Assembly: GCA_943354455.1 (NCBI GenBank)
Contig: CALRCB010000001.1
Span: 1 to 38,952, forward strand
Direction: 5' to 3'
DNA length: 38,952 nucleotides
Source: Candidatus Staskawiczbacteria bacterium
GTDB lineage: Bacteria > Patescibacteriota > Minisyncoccia > Minisyncoccales > Staskawiczbacteraceae
In this document: positions 1 to 6,090 of the stretch, in pieces
Layout: every line of letters starts with the position of its first letter
Position numbering within the stretch: the stretch's first letter is position 1
Made by a program: the position numbers and the translations under genes
Notes under the pieces: model-generated
The model's database searches: none
Seen by the model: the letters and a program-made list of their open reading frames with translations, nothing else
Told to the model about the DNA's origin: nothing

Positions 1-156
1 TGCAGTGTGTGTTTGAATTATAAAAAAAATTATATTTGCCATTTATTGAAAGCGGGGGAGATAACGGCACTCCGGCTTATTACCTTTCATAATCTGCATT
101 ATTTTAACAGTTACGTGGAAGAAATCCGGGGAAAGATAAAACGGGGAGAGATTTAG
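1..156 (+). CDS. tgt: Queuine tRNA-ribosyltransferase, C-terminal fragment (5' end outside window)
   Basis: An open frame runs from base 1 to a TAG at 154-156 and gives the last 51 residues of a protein. It contains a CSVC pair, then a LLKAGE...LRL segment, then FHNLHYF. In bacterial Tgt the zinc site is made of C-x-C-x2-C followed by a His about 25 residues later, and the enzyme ends with this HNLxFY segment. Tgt exchanges guanine for a queuine precursor at position 34 of certain tRNAs. Only the tail is visible, so the catalytic aspartates cannot be checked. The next gene follows after 47 bases and has its own promoter-like site. Confidence 0.8.
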   Translation, partial: CSVCLNYKKNYICHLLKAGEITALRLITFHNLHYFNSYVEEIRGKIKRGEI

Positions 157-166
157 TATGTGTTTG

Positions 167-175
167 TGGTATAAT
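167..175 (+). promoter_or_regulatory. Extended -10 promoter for sodA
   Basis: TG at 167-168, one base, then a perfect TATAAT at 170-175 form an extended -10 element. No good -35 is visible 17 bases upstream, which is usual for this promoter type. Transcription would start near 182 and leave a leader of about 22 bases without a Shine-Dalgarno site. Confidence 0.6.
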
Positions 176-203
176 TAACTATAATAAATAAATTTAAAAT
201 TAT

Positions 204-812
204 ATGAAACACGAAGTTACAAAGTTGCCTTACGCATACAATGCACTTGAGCCGTATATTAGTAAAGAAATTATGATGTTGCACAATGATAAGCATCATG
301 TGGCTTATGTCAATAATTTAAATACGGCGCTTGAGCCTTATACTGATTTGGCTGAAAAATCTGCCGAAGAACTATTGATGAATTTAGATTCTGTGCCCGA
401 AGCAATTCGCACTGCCGTAAAAAACAATGCCGGGGGGCACGTAAACCACTCAATGTTTTGGGAAATTATGAAGCCAGCAGGTGGCGGAGAACCAAGTGGC
501 GTGTTGGCTGAAGAAATTGCCAAACACTTTGGCAGTTTTACTGATTTTCAAACTAAGTTTAATGAAGCCGGGGCCAAGCGGTTTGGGAGCGGATGGGTGT
601 GGTTGGTAAAAAATAAAGAAGGTGACTTGGAAATTATATCAACTGCAAATCAAGATAATCCCATGAGTGACGGATTAGCACCCATTATGGGAAATGATGT
701 TTGGGAGCACGCCTATTATTTGCAGTATAAAAATGTGAGGCCAGATTATTTAAAGGCTTGGTGGAATGTGGTCAATTGGCAAGAAGTTGAAAAAAGGTTT
801 ACAAATTCATAA
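204..812 (+). CDS. sodA: Superoxide dismutase, Mn-type
   Basis: This 202-residue protein belongs to the Fe/Mn superoxide dismutase family, which converts superoxide to hydrogen peroxide and oxygen. The four metal ligands are in place: His27, His82 (in VNHSMFW), and Asp165 and His169 in the DVWEHAYY signature. The pairing of NNAGGH near residue 75 with STANQDNP near 146-153 is the manganese-type arrangement, because the active-site Gln comes from the C-terminal half. No signal peptide is present, so it should be cytosolic. The length matches the family. The gene has its own extended -10 promoter and is followed after 11 bases by the HD-domain gene. Confidence 0.95.
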   Translation: MKHEVTKLPYAYNALEPYISKEIMMLHNDKHHVAYVNNLNTALEPYTDLAEKSAEELLMNLDSVPEAIRTAVKNNAGGHVNHSMFWEIMKPAGGGEPSGVLAEEIAKHFGSFTDFQTKFNEAGAKRFGSGWVWLVKNKEGDLEIISTANQDNPMSDGLAPIMGNDVWEHAYYLQYKNVRPDYLKAWWNVVNWQEVEKRFTNS

Positions 813-823
813 ATTTAAATCAT

Positions 824-1486
824 ATGATTACATTAGAAGACGTTAAAAAAAATCCTCAAATATTAGAATATATTAATCAAACCGAAGAGGCGATGGAAGC
901 TTTGTCATATACTAATCATGGTTTGCGCCATTCTAATATCGTTTCAGATAGGGCCATGCAAATTGCCAAAAGCCTTGATTTTGAGCCACGGGAAGCGGAA
1001 TTAGCCGGCATTGCCGGTTTTTGCCACGATATGGGCAACTTTATGACCCGCACCTTTCATCATTTTTTTGGCGCTATGTTGTTTGGCCAGGTATTTACCA
1101 ATCAGTTTGACCCAAAAGAATTAGCGATGATTATGCAAGCCATTTCAAACCACGACAAAGAAGAAATGAATTTTACTCATAATATTTCTGCCATTTTGGT
1201 GTTGGCTGACAAATCTGACGTGGACAGGTCCCGGGTAACTTCACAAGATTTAAATCAGTTAAAAACAGATATTCACGACAGGGTAAATTATGCAACGACA
1301 GAAAGCAGTATAGAAATAGATGCGCCGGAAAAGCGGATTACGCTTACTTTGAAAATTGATACGAATTTTTGCCCCGTAATGGAATATTTTGAAATTTTTA
1401 CCGAAAGAATGGTGTTTTGCCGTAAAGCCGCCCAATTTTTGGGGTATGACTTTGGACTGGTGATAAATAAGTTTAAATTACTGTAA
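824..1486 (+). CDS. HD-domain phosphohydrolase
   Basis: The protein has 220 residues. An HD-superfamily metal site is visible: His36 in the GLRHS segment, His68-Asp69 in FCHDMGN, a His-His pair near 79-80, His110 in SNHD, and Asp129/Asp132 in LADKSDVDRSR. Such proteins hydrolyse phosphoester bonds in nucleotides or related molecules, but nothing here fixes the substrate. The region after residue 150 is beta-rich and less recognisable. The stop codon overlaps the start of the next gene by one base, so it is probably cotranscribed with the methyltransferase. The specific function is unknown. Confidence 0.8.
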   Translation: MITLEDVKKNPQILEYINQTEEAMEALSYTNHGLRHSNIVSDRAMQIAKSLDFEPREAELAGIAGFCHDMGNFMTRTFHHFFGAMLFGQVFTNQFDPKELAMIMQAISNHDKEEMNFTHNISAILVLADKSDVDRSRVTSQDLNQLKTDIHDRVNYATTESSIEIDAPEKRITLTLKIDTNFCPVMEYFEIFTERMVFCRKAAQFLGYDFGLVINKFKLL

Positions 1487-1944
1487 TGAAGCCTGAGTTT
1501 TATGTGGTGTGTGATAATGTTAGGAGTTTGGAAAATATCGGTTCAATTTTTAGGACGGCCGATGCCCTAGGGGTGACGAAAATATTTTTGTGCGGGATTA
1601 CCGGCACTCCACCTAACGATAAAATAACCAAAACCGCCTTGGGGGCGGAAAAAATTATTCCCTTTGAATATCATAAACAAACCTGGAGATTAATAGAAAA
1701 ATTAAAAAAAGATGGGATTAATATTGCGGCACTGGAGCAAGACAAAAAAAGTATTTTATATTCAAAGTTTAAGCCTAAGTTTCCGCTAGCCTTAATTATT
1801 GGACACGAAGTAAAGGGTATATCGAAAAAAAATTTAGAATTGGCCAATCATATTATTCATTTGCCAATGGTCGGCAAAAAAGAGTCGCTTAATGTATCAG
1901 TAGCATTTGGAGTTGCAGGTTATGAAATTATTAAAAGCCGTTAA
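1486..1944 (+). CDS. TrmH/SpoU-family RNA 2'-O-methyltransferase
   Basis: This 152-residue protein carries the three SpoU (SPOUT) motifs: motif 1 around residues 17-25 (NIGSIFRTA), motif 2 around 104-112 (IIGHEVKGI), and motif 3 around 126-140 (LPMVGKKESLNVSVA). Members bind S-adenosylmethionine in a knotted fold and methylate ribose 2'-OH groups in tRNA or rRNA. It is a minimal catalytic domain with no L30e-like substrate domain in front, as in TrmL or TrmH. The RNA target cannot be told from sequence. The ATG overlaps the preceding stop, and its own 3' end overlaps the next gene. Confidence 0.88.
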   Translation: MKPEFYVVCDNVRSLENIGSIFRTADALGVTKIFLCGITGTPPNDKITKTALGAEKIIPFEYHKQTWRLIEKLKKDGINIAALEQDKKSILYSKFKPKFPLALIIGHEVKGISKKNLELANHIIHLPMVGKKESLNVSVAFGVAGYEIIKSR

Positions 1945-2338
1945 AAAATTTAGCAGATATTTTGCCATTTTCAGAAAGAAAAAGGTATTATTTATTACGA
2001 TTTTAGCAATCGTGGTGGTTTTTGGATTTTTTCTATATTATCGCTCCTATCTAAATCCTCCGATACCCGGCATAATTTTATTTGAGGGAGACGAATGTGC
2101 CCAGTGCGAAAGAGTGGAAACGTATATTAAAAATAATAAGGTGGAAGAAAAAGTTGTGTTTACTAGACTGGAAGTTTTTAATAACAATGCCAATATTAGT
2201 TTACTGGAAGATAAGGCGCAAAAATGCGGACTGGACTCTTCGCATATTGGAGTCCCATTTTTGTGGGACGGCGAGCATTGTATTATTGGATATATTGATG
2301 TGATTGAGTTTTTCAGGCAGAAAATATCAAAAAAGTAG
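1922..2338 (+). CDS. Membrane-anchored thioredoxin-like protein
   Basis: The frame could open at a TTG at 1907. The ATG at 1922 is preferred because it gives a basic N terminus directly before a hydrophobic segment at residues 22-41, a signal anchor. The 138-residue product then has a C59-A-Q-C62 pair in the position of a thioredoxin or glutaredoxin CxxC, and an IGVPF segment later that resembles the cis-proline loop. It is probably an extracytoplasmic thiol-disulfide protein. The gene overlaps the end of the methyltransferase gene by 23 bases. It may partner the other secreted redox-like protein at 31.9 kb, but that is inference. Confidence 0.65.
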   Translation: MKLLKAVKKFSRYFAIFRKKKVLFITILAIVVVFGFFLYYRSYLNPPIPGIILFEGDECAQCERVETYIKNNKVEEKVVFTRLEVFNNNANISLLEDKAQKCGLDSSHIGVPFLWDGEHCIIGYIDVIEFFRQKISKK

Positions 2339-2358
2339 TTTAAAACTTGACACACAGG

Positions 2359-2387
2359 TTGACCTCAAAGCTATTATAAGCTAAAAT
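2359..2387 (+). promoter_or_regulatory. Sigma70-type promoter for the SWIB gene
   Basis: TTGACC at 2359-2364 is followed after 17 bases by TAAAAT at 2382-2387. A second -35-like TTGACA lies at 2347-2352, but its best -10 is 19 bases away. The gene starts about 69 bases after the expected transcription start. Confidence 0.6.
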
Positions 2388-2462
2388 AAGCTTGTAGATA
2401 ATAATTTAACAAGGTCGAGCACAATAACATTATTTATTAATCTTTTAAAAAAATAAAAAATT

Positions 2463-2720
2463 ATGCCAGAAAAAACAAATTCAGCTTTTATGAAACCAAT
2501 GAAACTTTCTGCTGATTTAGAAGCAGTAGTTGGTAGTGGTCCAATGCCAAGAAGCCAAGTGGTAAAAAAACTTTGGGAATACATCAAGAAAAATAATCTT
2601 CAAAATCCAGCAAACAAAAGAAATATTATCGCCGATGCAAATTTAAAACCGGTATTTGGAGGAAAGGGAGAAGTTACTATGTTTGAAATGACAAAATTGG
2701 TTTCAAAACACCTCTCTTAA
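2463..2720 (+). CDS. SWIB/MDM2-domain protein
   Basis: This 85-residue protein is essentially one SWIB domain. Residues 10-19 hold the FMKPMKLSAD opening, followed by LEAVVG, the MPRSQVVKKLWEYIKKNNLQ helix pair, and the NKRNIIADANLKPVFG segment. SWIB domains were first described in eukaryotic chromatin remodellers. Stand-alone copies occur in Chlamydiae and are common in Patescibacteria, where they may be chromosome-associated, though their function is not established. There is no Shine-Dalgarno site. It has its own promoter and is followed 24 bases later by a DUF5679 gene. Confidence 0.88.
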   Translation: MPEKTNSAFMKPMKLSADLEAVVGSGPMPRSQVVKKLWEYIKKNNLQNPANKRNIIADANLKPVFGGKGEVTMFEMTKLVSKHLS

Positions 2721-2744
2721 TTAACATTTAATAATTACATTTTT

Positions 2745-2909
2745 ATGACAACAGCTTACTGTGTAAAATGCAAAGAAAAAAATGCAGAGATGCAGGATGC
2801 AAAAGAAGTCCCATTTAAAAGAAAAGGTGGAAAAGTGGGAAGAGCTATGACCGGCATTCATGCAAAGTGCGGAACTAAAATGTTTAGAATCTTAGGAGCC
2901 AATGCCTAA
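2745..2909 (+). CDS. DUF5679-like mini zinc-ribbon protein
   Basis: A 54-residue frame starts at ATG 2745 and stops at TAA 2907-2909. It begins MTTAYCVKCKEK and ends with AKCGTKMFRILG, the pattern of the DUF5679 family found in Patescibacteria. The usual form has two CxxC knuckles. Here the second knuckle keeps Cys42, while the other position is taken by His39, so a C-C-H-C zinc site is likely. The function is unknown, possibly nucleic-acid binding. It overlaps the next gene by 8 bases, which suggests coupled translation. Confidence 0.75.
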   Translation: MTTAYCVKCKEKNAEMQDAKEVPFKRKGGKVGRAMTGIHAKCGTKMFRILGANA

Positions 2910-3786
2910 ATTTTCATTTAAAACGCCACTGGGTGCACTATTGTGCCTGGTGGCTGTTTTATTTATTTTAAATATTTTTGCTTGGAAAGAAGTGTTTGCC
3001 ATTGTTGGTCCGAATTATTTGACCGTGAGTGTATTGGATGTTGGTCAAGGGGACTCTATTTTTATTCAAACCCCGGCCATGCGCACGGTGCTAATTGATG
3101 GTGGGCCTGATGCCCAGGTTATGACGCGTTTGCAAAAATTATTACCCTTTTGGGAAAATCATTTGGATGTAGTGGTATTAACCCACCCCGATGCGGATCA
3201 CTTAAATGGCTTGCTATATGTGTTGCAAAAATATAAGGTTGACTATATTGTTTGGACAGGAGTTGTGCGCAATGGAGCTCAATATGAAAAGTGGATAGAA
3301 CTAGTGTCCAAAGCCAAAGAGAATGGGACTAAAATTGTTATCGTAAAATTGGGCGACCAAATAAAAAATGGTAATGTCTTGATGAATATAGTAAATCCAT
3401 TTGAAGATGTATCTGGTCAATATTTAAAAACCACCACCAATGAAACAGGAATTATTATGGAGGTGTCATATAAAGAGAATTATTTTTTACTAACCGCTGA
3501 TGTGGGGTTTAAAACCGAACAAATGTTATTGAAAAATAAGGTTGATATAAATTCAGATGTATTAAAGGTTGGTCATCATGGGTCAAAGTATTCAACCGGT
3601 GAAGAATTTTTGCGGGCGGTAAACCCTAAAATTGCCGTAATTTCTGTGGGTGGTAAGAATACTTATGGTCATCCAACGGCGGAAGTTTTGCAAAAATTGG
3701 AAAAATTTGGTATAAAAACATTCAGAACCGATCAAGATGGTACTGTTCAAATGCTATCTGACGGCAATAATATTCAAGTTAAATAA
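2902..3786 (+). CDS. ComEC/Rec2-type metallo-beta-lactamase hydrolase, secreted or anchored
   Basis: The 294-residue protein has an N-terminal hydrophobic segment (about residues 9-34) and then a metallo-beta-lactamase domain like the C-terminal part of ComEC. Visible motifs are DVGQGDS (46-52), THPDADH (94-100), TAD (198-200), GHHGSKYST (224-232) and YGHP (255-258). In ComEC this domain degrades the non-transported DNA strand during uptake. Stand-alone secreted versions are common in Patescibacteria and may be extracellular nucleases or other hydrolases. The channel domain of ComEC is absent here. The start overlaps the DUF5679 gene, and ndk follows after 12 bases. Confidence 0.85.
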   Translation: MPKFSFKTPLGALLCLVAVLFILNIFAWKEVFAIVGPNYLTVSVLDVGQGDSIFIQTPAMRTVLIDGGPDAQVMTRLQKLLPFWENHLDVVVLTHPDADHLNGLLYVLQKYKVDYIVWTGVVRNGAQYEKWIELVSKAKENGTKIVIVKLGDQIKNGNVLMNIVNPFEDVSGQYLKTTTNETGIIMEVSYKENYFLLTADVGFKTEQMLLKNKVDINSDVLKVGHHGSKYSTGEEFLRAVNPKIAVISVGGKNTYGHPTAEVLQKLEKFGIKTFRTDQDGTVQMLSDGNNIQVK

Positions 3787-3798
3787 AAATAAATTTTC

Positions 3799-4305
3799 AT
3801 GTCAGAAAAATTACAAAGAACATTGGTGTTATTAAAACCTGATGCATTACATCGGGGTATTGTTGGTGATATTTTGCATCGGTTTGAAAGAGTTGGGGCT
3901 AAAATGGTTGGTTTAAAAATGTTGGTTTCTGATAAGGACGCGGCATCAAGACACTATACCGAAGATTTGGCCAAAAGAAGGGGAGAGAAAGTAAGAAACA
4001 TGATGATAGAGATGATAACTTCAGGCCCAATTATTGCCATTGTGTTTGAAGGAATTGAAATTGTGGAAACGGTTAGAAAATTGGTCGGGTCAACCGAGCC
4101 AAAGTCCAGCGCACCAGGAACCATTAGGGGAGATTTTAGTCATGTTTCTTTTGAATACGCTGATGCCAAGCAAATTCCGGTGATGAATTTAATTCACGCC
4201 TCCAGCTCGCCCGAAGAAGCCGAGGTAGAAATAGGCGTTTGGTTTAAGCCAGAAGAGACAGTAGTTCATATCCCAAGTTATACCAAATATACGCTTTCAG
4301 AATAA
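3799..4305 (+). CDS. ndk: Nucleoside diphosphate kinase
   Basis: The 168-residue enzyme transfers the gamma phosphate of one NTP to another NDP through a phosphohistidine. The active His133 lies in NLIHASSS, where the family usually has NxxHGSDS, so Gly and Asp are replaced by Ala and Ser. Lys13 in LLKPDA and the RGDF loop at 110-113 are present. The protein is about 20 residues longer than typical bacterial Ndk. The extra length falls around residues 55-75, where the chain reads YTEDLAKRRGEKVRNMM. The gene ends the first cluster, and a 30-base palindromic terminator follows. Confidence 0.92.
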   Translation: MSEKLQRTLVLLKPDALHRGIVGDILHRFERVGAKMVGLKMLVSDKDAASRHYTEDLAKRRGEKVRNMMIEMITSGPIIAIVFEGIEIVETVRKLVGSTEPKSSAPGTIRGDFSHVSFEYADAKQIPVMNLIHASSSPEEAEVEIGVWFKPEETVVHIPSYTKYTLSE

Positions 4306-4319
4306 TGGGGTATTTTAGA

Positions 4320-4349
4320 GCAAAAACAGGCCAATTGGCCTGTTTTTGC
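4320..4349 (+). terminator. Palindromic terminator after ndk
   Basis: The 30 bases form a perfect palindrome with 13-base arms (GCAAAAACAGGCC and its complement) around AATT. The T-run lies inside the right arm, so it can work on both strands. It separates the ndk cluster from the retroelement. Confidence 0.75.
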
Positions 4350-4399
4350 TTGGCCAGACGCGAGCAAGGCCGGCTTTGCAGGATTGCCCGTCTCGGCTA

Positions 4400-4428
4400 T
4401 TGACAAACGTTGTTACTGGGTGTATAAT
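4400..4428 (+). promoter_or_regulatory. Perfect consensus sigma70 promoter of the DGR target gene
   Basis: TTGACA at 4400-4405, a 17-base spacer and TATAAT at 4423-4428 match the consensus at every position. It is the strongest promoter seen in the window. Transcription should start near 4435 and give a leader of about 60 bases before the target gene. Confidence 0.9.
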
Positions 4429-4496
4429 GAAGTCATAGGGTAAATAGCTTATTTTAAGCCTATTCCCTTGTACTTTTCAATGAAAGGATGATGACG

Positions 4497-5174
4497 ATGT
4501 CCAAGACATTGATCACATCTCGCGACCCCAAAGGCCTACAAATTGCTACCCTTTTTGATGCTGCGCTCAACAAAGCGCCGCTCGATTCCGAGCGCGCCCA
4601 GCGCCTCATTGAGAGAGGAGGTGAATTCCAGGATGGTATTCTGGAGCTCGTGGCAAAACTGTCGGCCCCCGAACCAATCGCCAAGTGGACCGAAAAAGAC
4701 GGCGTCATTAAGCTGACCGTCACGTCCGATGGCAAGACCGGCCAAGAGTGGATTTCCCACTTTGAGGCCAATGGAGTCCGGCTTTCAAAATGGGCTAAGG
4801 GTGTTCTCCTGTCGCCGGACTTCAAGCCGACCAACGGTGTGACCACAAAAATCGAAGTCTTGAAGGGTTCGCTCTTTACTGACAACGATCGGATCACATC
4901 GAAGATTCGCGTCGAGGCCGATAAGCGGAAGTTTTCTAAGCCCAATGCGGAAGTCGCTTGTCTCATCCGTGACATGTTCACAGATGCAGAAATGGAAGCG
5001 ATGGGTCTTTATTGGATTGTGGTGTTCCACGAACCCATTAAGGATTCCGTTGGCGTTCCTGGCCTTCTGAGCGCGTATCGCAGTGACGATGGTCGATGGC
5101 TCGACACCGACTATGGCAAGCCTGACTACTACTGGAGTCAGGACAGCGGTTTCGCTTTCGCGTCTGGCAAGTAG
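4497..5174 (+). CDS. DGR target protein with C-terminal variable repeat
   Basis: ATG codons occur in frame at 4488, 4491 and 4497. The AAAGGA at 4483-4488 sits at proper Shine-Dalgarno distance only from 4497, giving 225 residues. Residues 183-225 are encoded by the variable repeat, which matches the template repeat downstream except at template adenines. The constant part (1-182) has no signal peptide or membrane segment and matches no named domain I can assign. The variable tail, rich in W, D, Y, G and S with a GFAFASGK end, resembles the C-type-lectin-like ends of DGR targets. Base composition is clearly more GC-rich than neighbouring genes, with many codons ending in C or G, suggesting acquisition together with the retroelement. 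The protein probably displays a diversified binding surface, but the ligand and location are unknown. Confidence 0.85.
   Translation: MSKTLITSRDPKGLQIATLFDAALNKAPLDSERAQRLIERGGEFQDGILELVAKLSAPEPIAKWTEKDGVIKLTVTSDGKTGQEWISHFEANGVRLSKWAKGVLLSPDFKPTNGVTTKIEVLKGSLFTDNDRITSKIRVEADKRKFSKPNAEVACLIRDMFTDAEMEAMGLYWIVVFHEPIKDSVGVPGLLSAYRSDDGRWLDTDYGKPDYYWSQDSGFAFASGK
5043..5170 (+). repeat. DGR variable repeat (VR)
   Basis: These 128 bases align without gaps to 5513-5640, at a fixed offset of 470. They differ at 16 positions: 5043, 5050, 5056, 5061, 5062, 5071, 5076, 5083, 5095, 5103, 5109, 5116, 5127, 5130, 5137 and 5142. At every one the template has A. Eleven are A to G, five A to T and none A to C. 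All are non-synonymous and hit 15 codons, mostly template Asn codons turned into Asp, Ser, Tyr or Gly. The last 28 bases (5143-5170) are identical and include the likely homing-initiation end. The first mismatch at a non-A template base is 5042. Confidence 0.95.
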
Positions 5175-5235
5175 GTTCTTGATGCTTATTTCCCTTTGCC
5201 CCTTTGGGCACTTGGAACATTTGCACTTTGAACGT

Positions 5236-5283
5236 GCGCTTTATGAAAAAATCACAAAGATTTTTTCATAAAGCGCTTTTTTT
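5236..5283 (+). terminator. Terminator hairpin downstream of VR
   Basis: An 18-base perfect stem (5236-5253 with 5259-5276, starting GCGCTTTATG) closes a 5-base loop and is followed by seven T residues. It is a strong intrinsic terminator for the target gene. In the Bordetella phage DGR a hairpin or cruciform just past the VR helps target recognition. This one lies 65 bases past the VR and could have that second role. Confidence 0.88.
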
Positions 5284-5293
5284 ATGCTACAAT
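5265..5293 (+). promoter_or_regulatory. Probable promoter of the template-repeat RNA
   Basis: TACAAT at 5288-5293 lies 17 bases after TTCATA at 5265-5270, a 4/6 match to the -35 box that falls inside the terminator stem. Transcription would begin near 5300. The assignment rests on spacing and on the need for a separate template transcript after the strong terminator. Confidence 0.5.
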
Positions 5294-5512
5294 ATTTGCG
5301 GTAGTAGGCGATTATGTAAAAGACTAAGGTTTTTTGCTGCCAAATCCAGTATCCATATATTGAGAATATCTTAGGCCACGGCTTTAGGTAGAGTAGTATA
5401 TGAAATTAAAAAAAAGAAGATACTTGGTGCGAGATATTAAGGCATTAAGATGCCAAATAAAATACAGTCCCAAGAATATTCAAGGGACAGTGGCACAGAT
5501 GATGTCTCGTAC

Positions 5513-5640
5513 AATTCCGATGGCGATCCTAACCTTCTGAACGCGAATCGCAATGACGATGGTCAATGGCTCAACACCAACTATGACAAGCCTGACAACA
5601 ACTGGAATCAGAACAGCGGTTTCGCTTTCGCGTCTGGCAA
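5513..5640 (+). repeat. DGR template repeat (TR)
   Basis: This is the invariant donor copy of the variable repeat. It contains 38 adenines, 16 of which differ in the VR, while every non-A base is the same in both copies. In the VR frame it reads as an Asn-rich string in which AAC and AAT codons sit at the diversified positions, the usual DGR design that allows many residues and no stop codons. Outside 5513-5640 similarity to the target gene ends abruptly. Confidence 0.95.
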
Positions 5641-5646
5641 CTCTCT

Positions 5647-6090
5647 TTATTTCTCCTCCTTTTGTATATTGGAGGAGTTTTCTTTTGCAAGCTGTTTTAC
5701 TAATTGCCCGTTCCAACCGCCCAACATTTTACCGACTTCATCTATTTTTAATGACAGTGCAATATATTTTTTATTGTCTAAGGATTTTGTTTCCCAGAGA
5801 ATCATTAGGAGTATTTTTAATAAATCATTTTTCTTAATTGCAAAAACTACGTAGGGTAGTTTTTTGGTGCGGTCAAGAAAACTAGCAGTGGAAACTGCTT
5901 CTATTATTTCGACAAATAAATTATCAATACGTTGTCCTAGCGAGTGCCTGTGGACTTTTGGTAGTAATGGGTAATAATCAAACCAAGCTAAATAAGCACT
6001 TTTGGTTTTTTCTAAAATAGGCAAAAGTCGCAAGGTCTGGGGGGGGGGATTAGAAGCCCCGTTATTATTATGAAAATTATTTGCAACCAT
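5647..6090 (-). CDS. avd: Avd-type DGR accessory protein (four-helix bundle), antisense orientation
   Basis: Reading on the minus strand from ATG 6090 gives 147 residues. The core (about 22-132) has the Avd pattern: an LPILEKTKSAYLAWFDYYPLLP start, KVHRHSLGQRIDNLF, a middle helix pair, and a final IDEVGKMLGGWNGQL. Avd proteins form a basic barrel of four-helix bundles that binds the reverse transcriptase and template RNA, and are needed for mutagenic homing. The first 20 residues are low-complexity and include a poly-C tract (G10 on the plus strand), so the true start could instead be the TTG at 6033. The gene is divergent from the reverse transcriptase and their starts overlap by 21 bases, whereas in known systems avd usually lies on the same strand. 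Confidence 0.82.
   Translation of the reverse strand: MVANNFHNNNGASNPPPQTLRLLPILEKTKSAYLAWFDYYPLLPKVHRHSLGQRIDNLFVEIIEAVSTASFLDRTKKLPYVVFAIKKNDLLKILLMILWETKSLDNKKYIALSLKIDEVGKMLGGWNGQLVKQLAKENSSNIQKEEK
5653..5686 (+). terminator. Terminator after the template repeat
   Basis: CTCCTCC at 5653-5659 pairs with GGAGGAG at 5671-5677 around an 11-base loop, and TTTTCTTTT follows. It starts 13 bases after the TR and would end the template RNA before the reverse transcriptase gene. The same bases encode the tail of the opposite-strand avd gene. Confidence 0.7.
6039..6048. repeat. Homopolymer of ten G
   Basis: Ten consecutive G residues lie 21 bases before the reverse transcriptase start and inside the 5' coding end of the antisense avd gene if that starts at 6090. 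Such tracts slip during replication. A length change would shift the avd frame relative to its ATG, or change the spacing of the G-rich stretch upstream of the reverse transcriptase start. Confidence 0.9.

Larger units (their letters stand above)
5300..5686 (+). ncRNA. DGR template RNA
   Basis: The span from the probable start to the terminator at 5653-5686 forms a compact transcription unit of about 390 bases around the template repeat. It holds a leader of about 210 bases with small hairpins, for example GGCAT/ATGCC at 5441-5454 and GTCCC/GGGAC at 5467-5488, then the repeat, then 46 bases to the end of the terminator. DGR template RNA is the substrate that the reverse transcriptase with Avd copies with errors at adenines. 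The frame that reads through the repeat is Asn-rich and is probably not a protein. The exact 5' end is inferred. Confidence 0.65.

Noticed and set aside
2082..2303. A 73-codon plus-strand frame inside the thioredoxin-like gene
   Set aside because: It lies in another frame of a gene with a recognisable CxxC and membrane anchor, and shows no domain of its own.
4350..4396. GC-rich stretch before the target promoter as a possible small RNA
   Set aside because: No promoter or stable closed fold was found. It may be leftover sequence from insertion of the element.
5450..5854. A 134-codon frame over the template repeat
   Set aside because: It reads the TR in the target frame, giving an Asn-rich stretch, then runs antisense through avd. 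It lacks a ribosome site, and the template is better explained as RNA.
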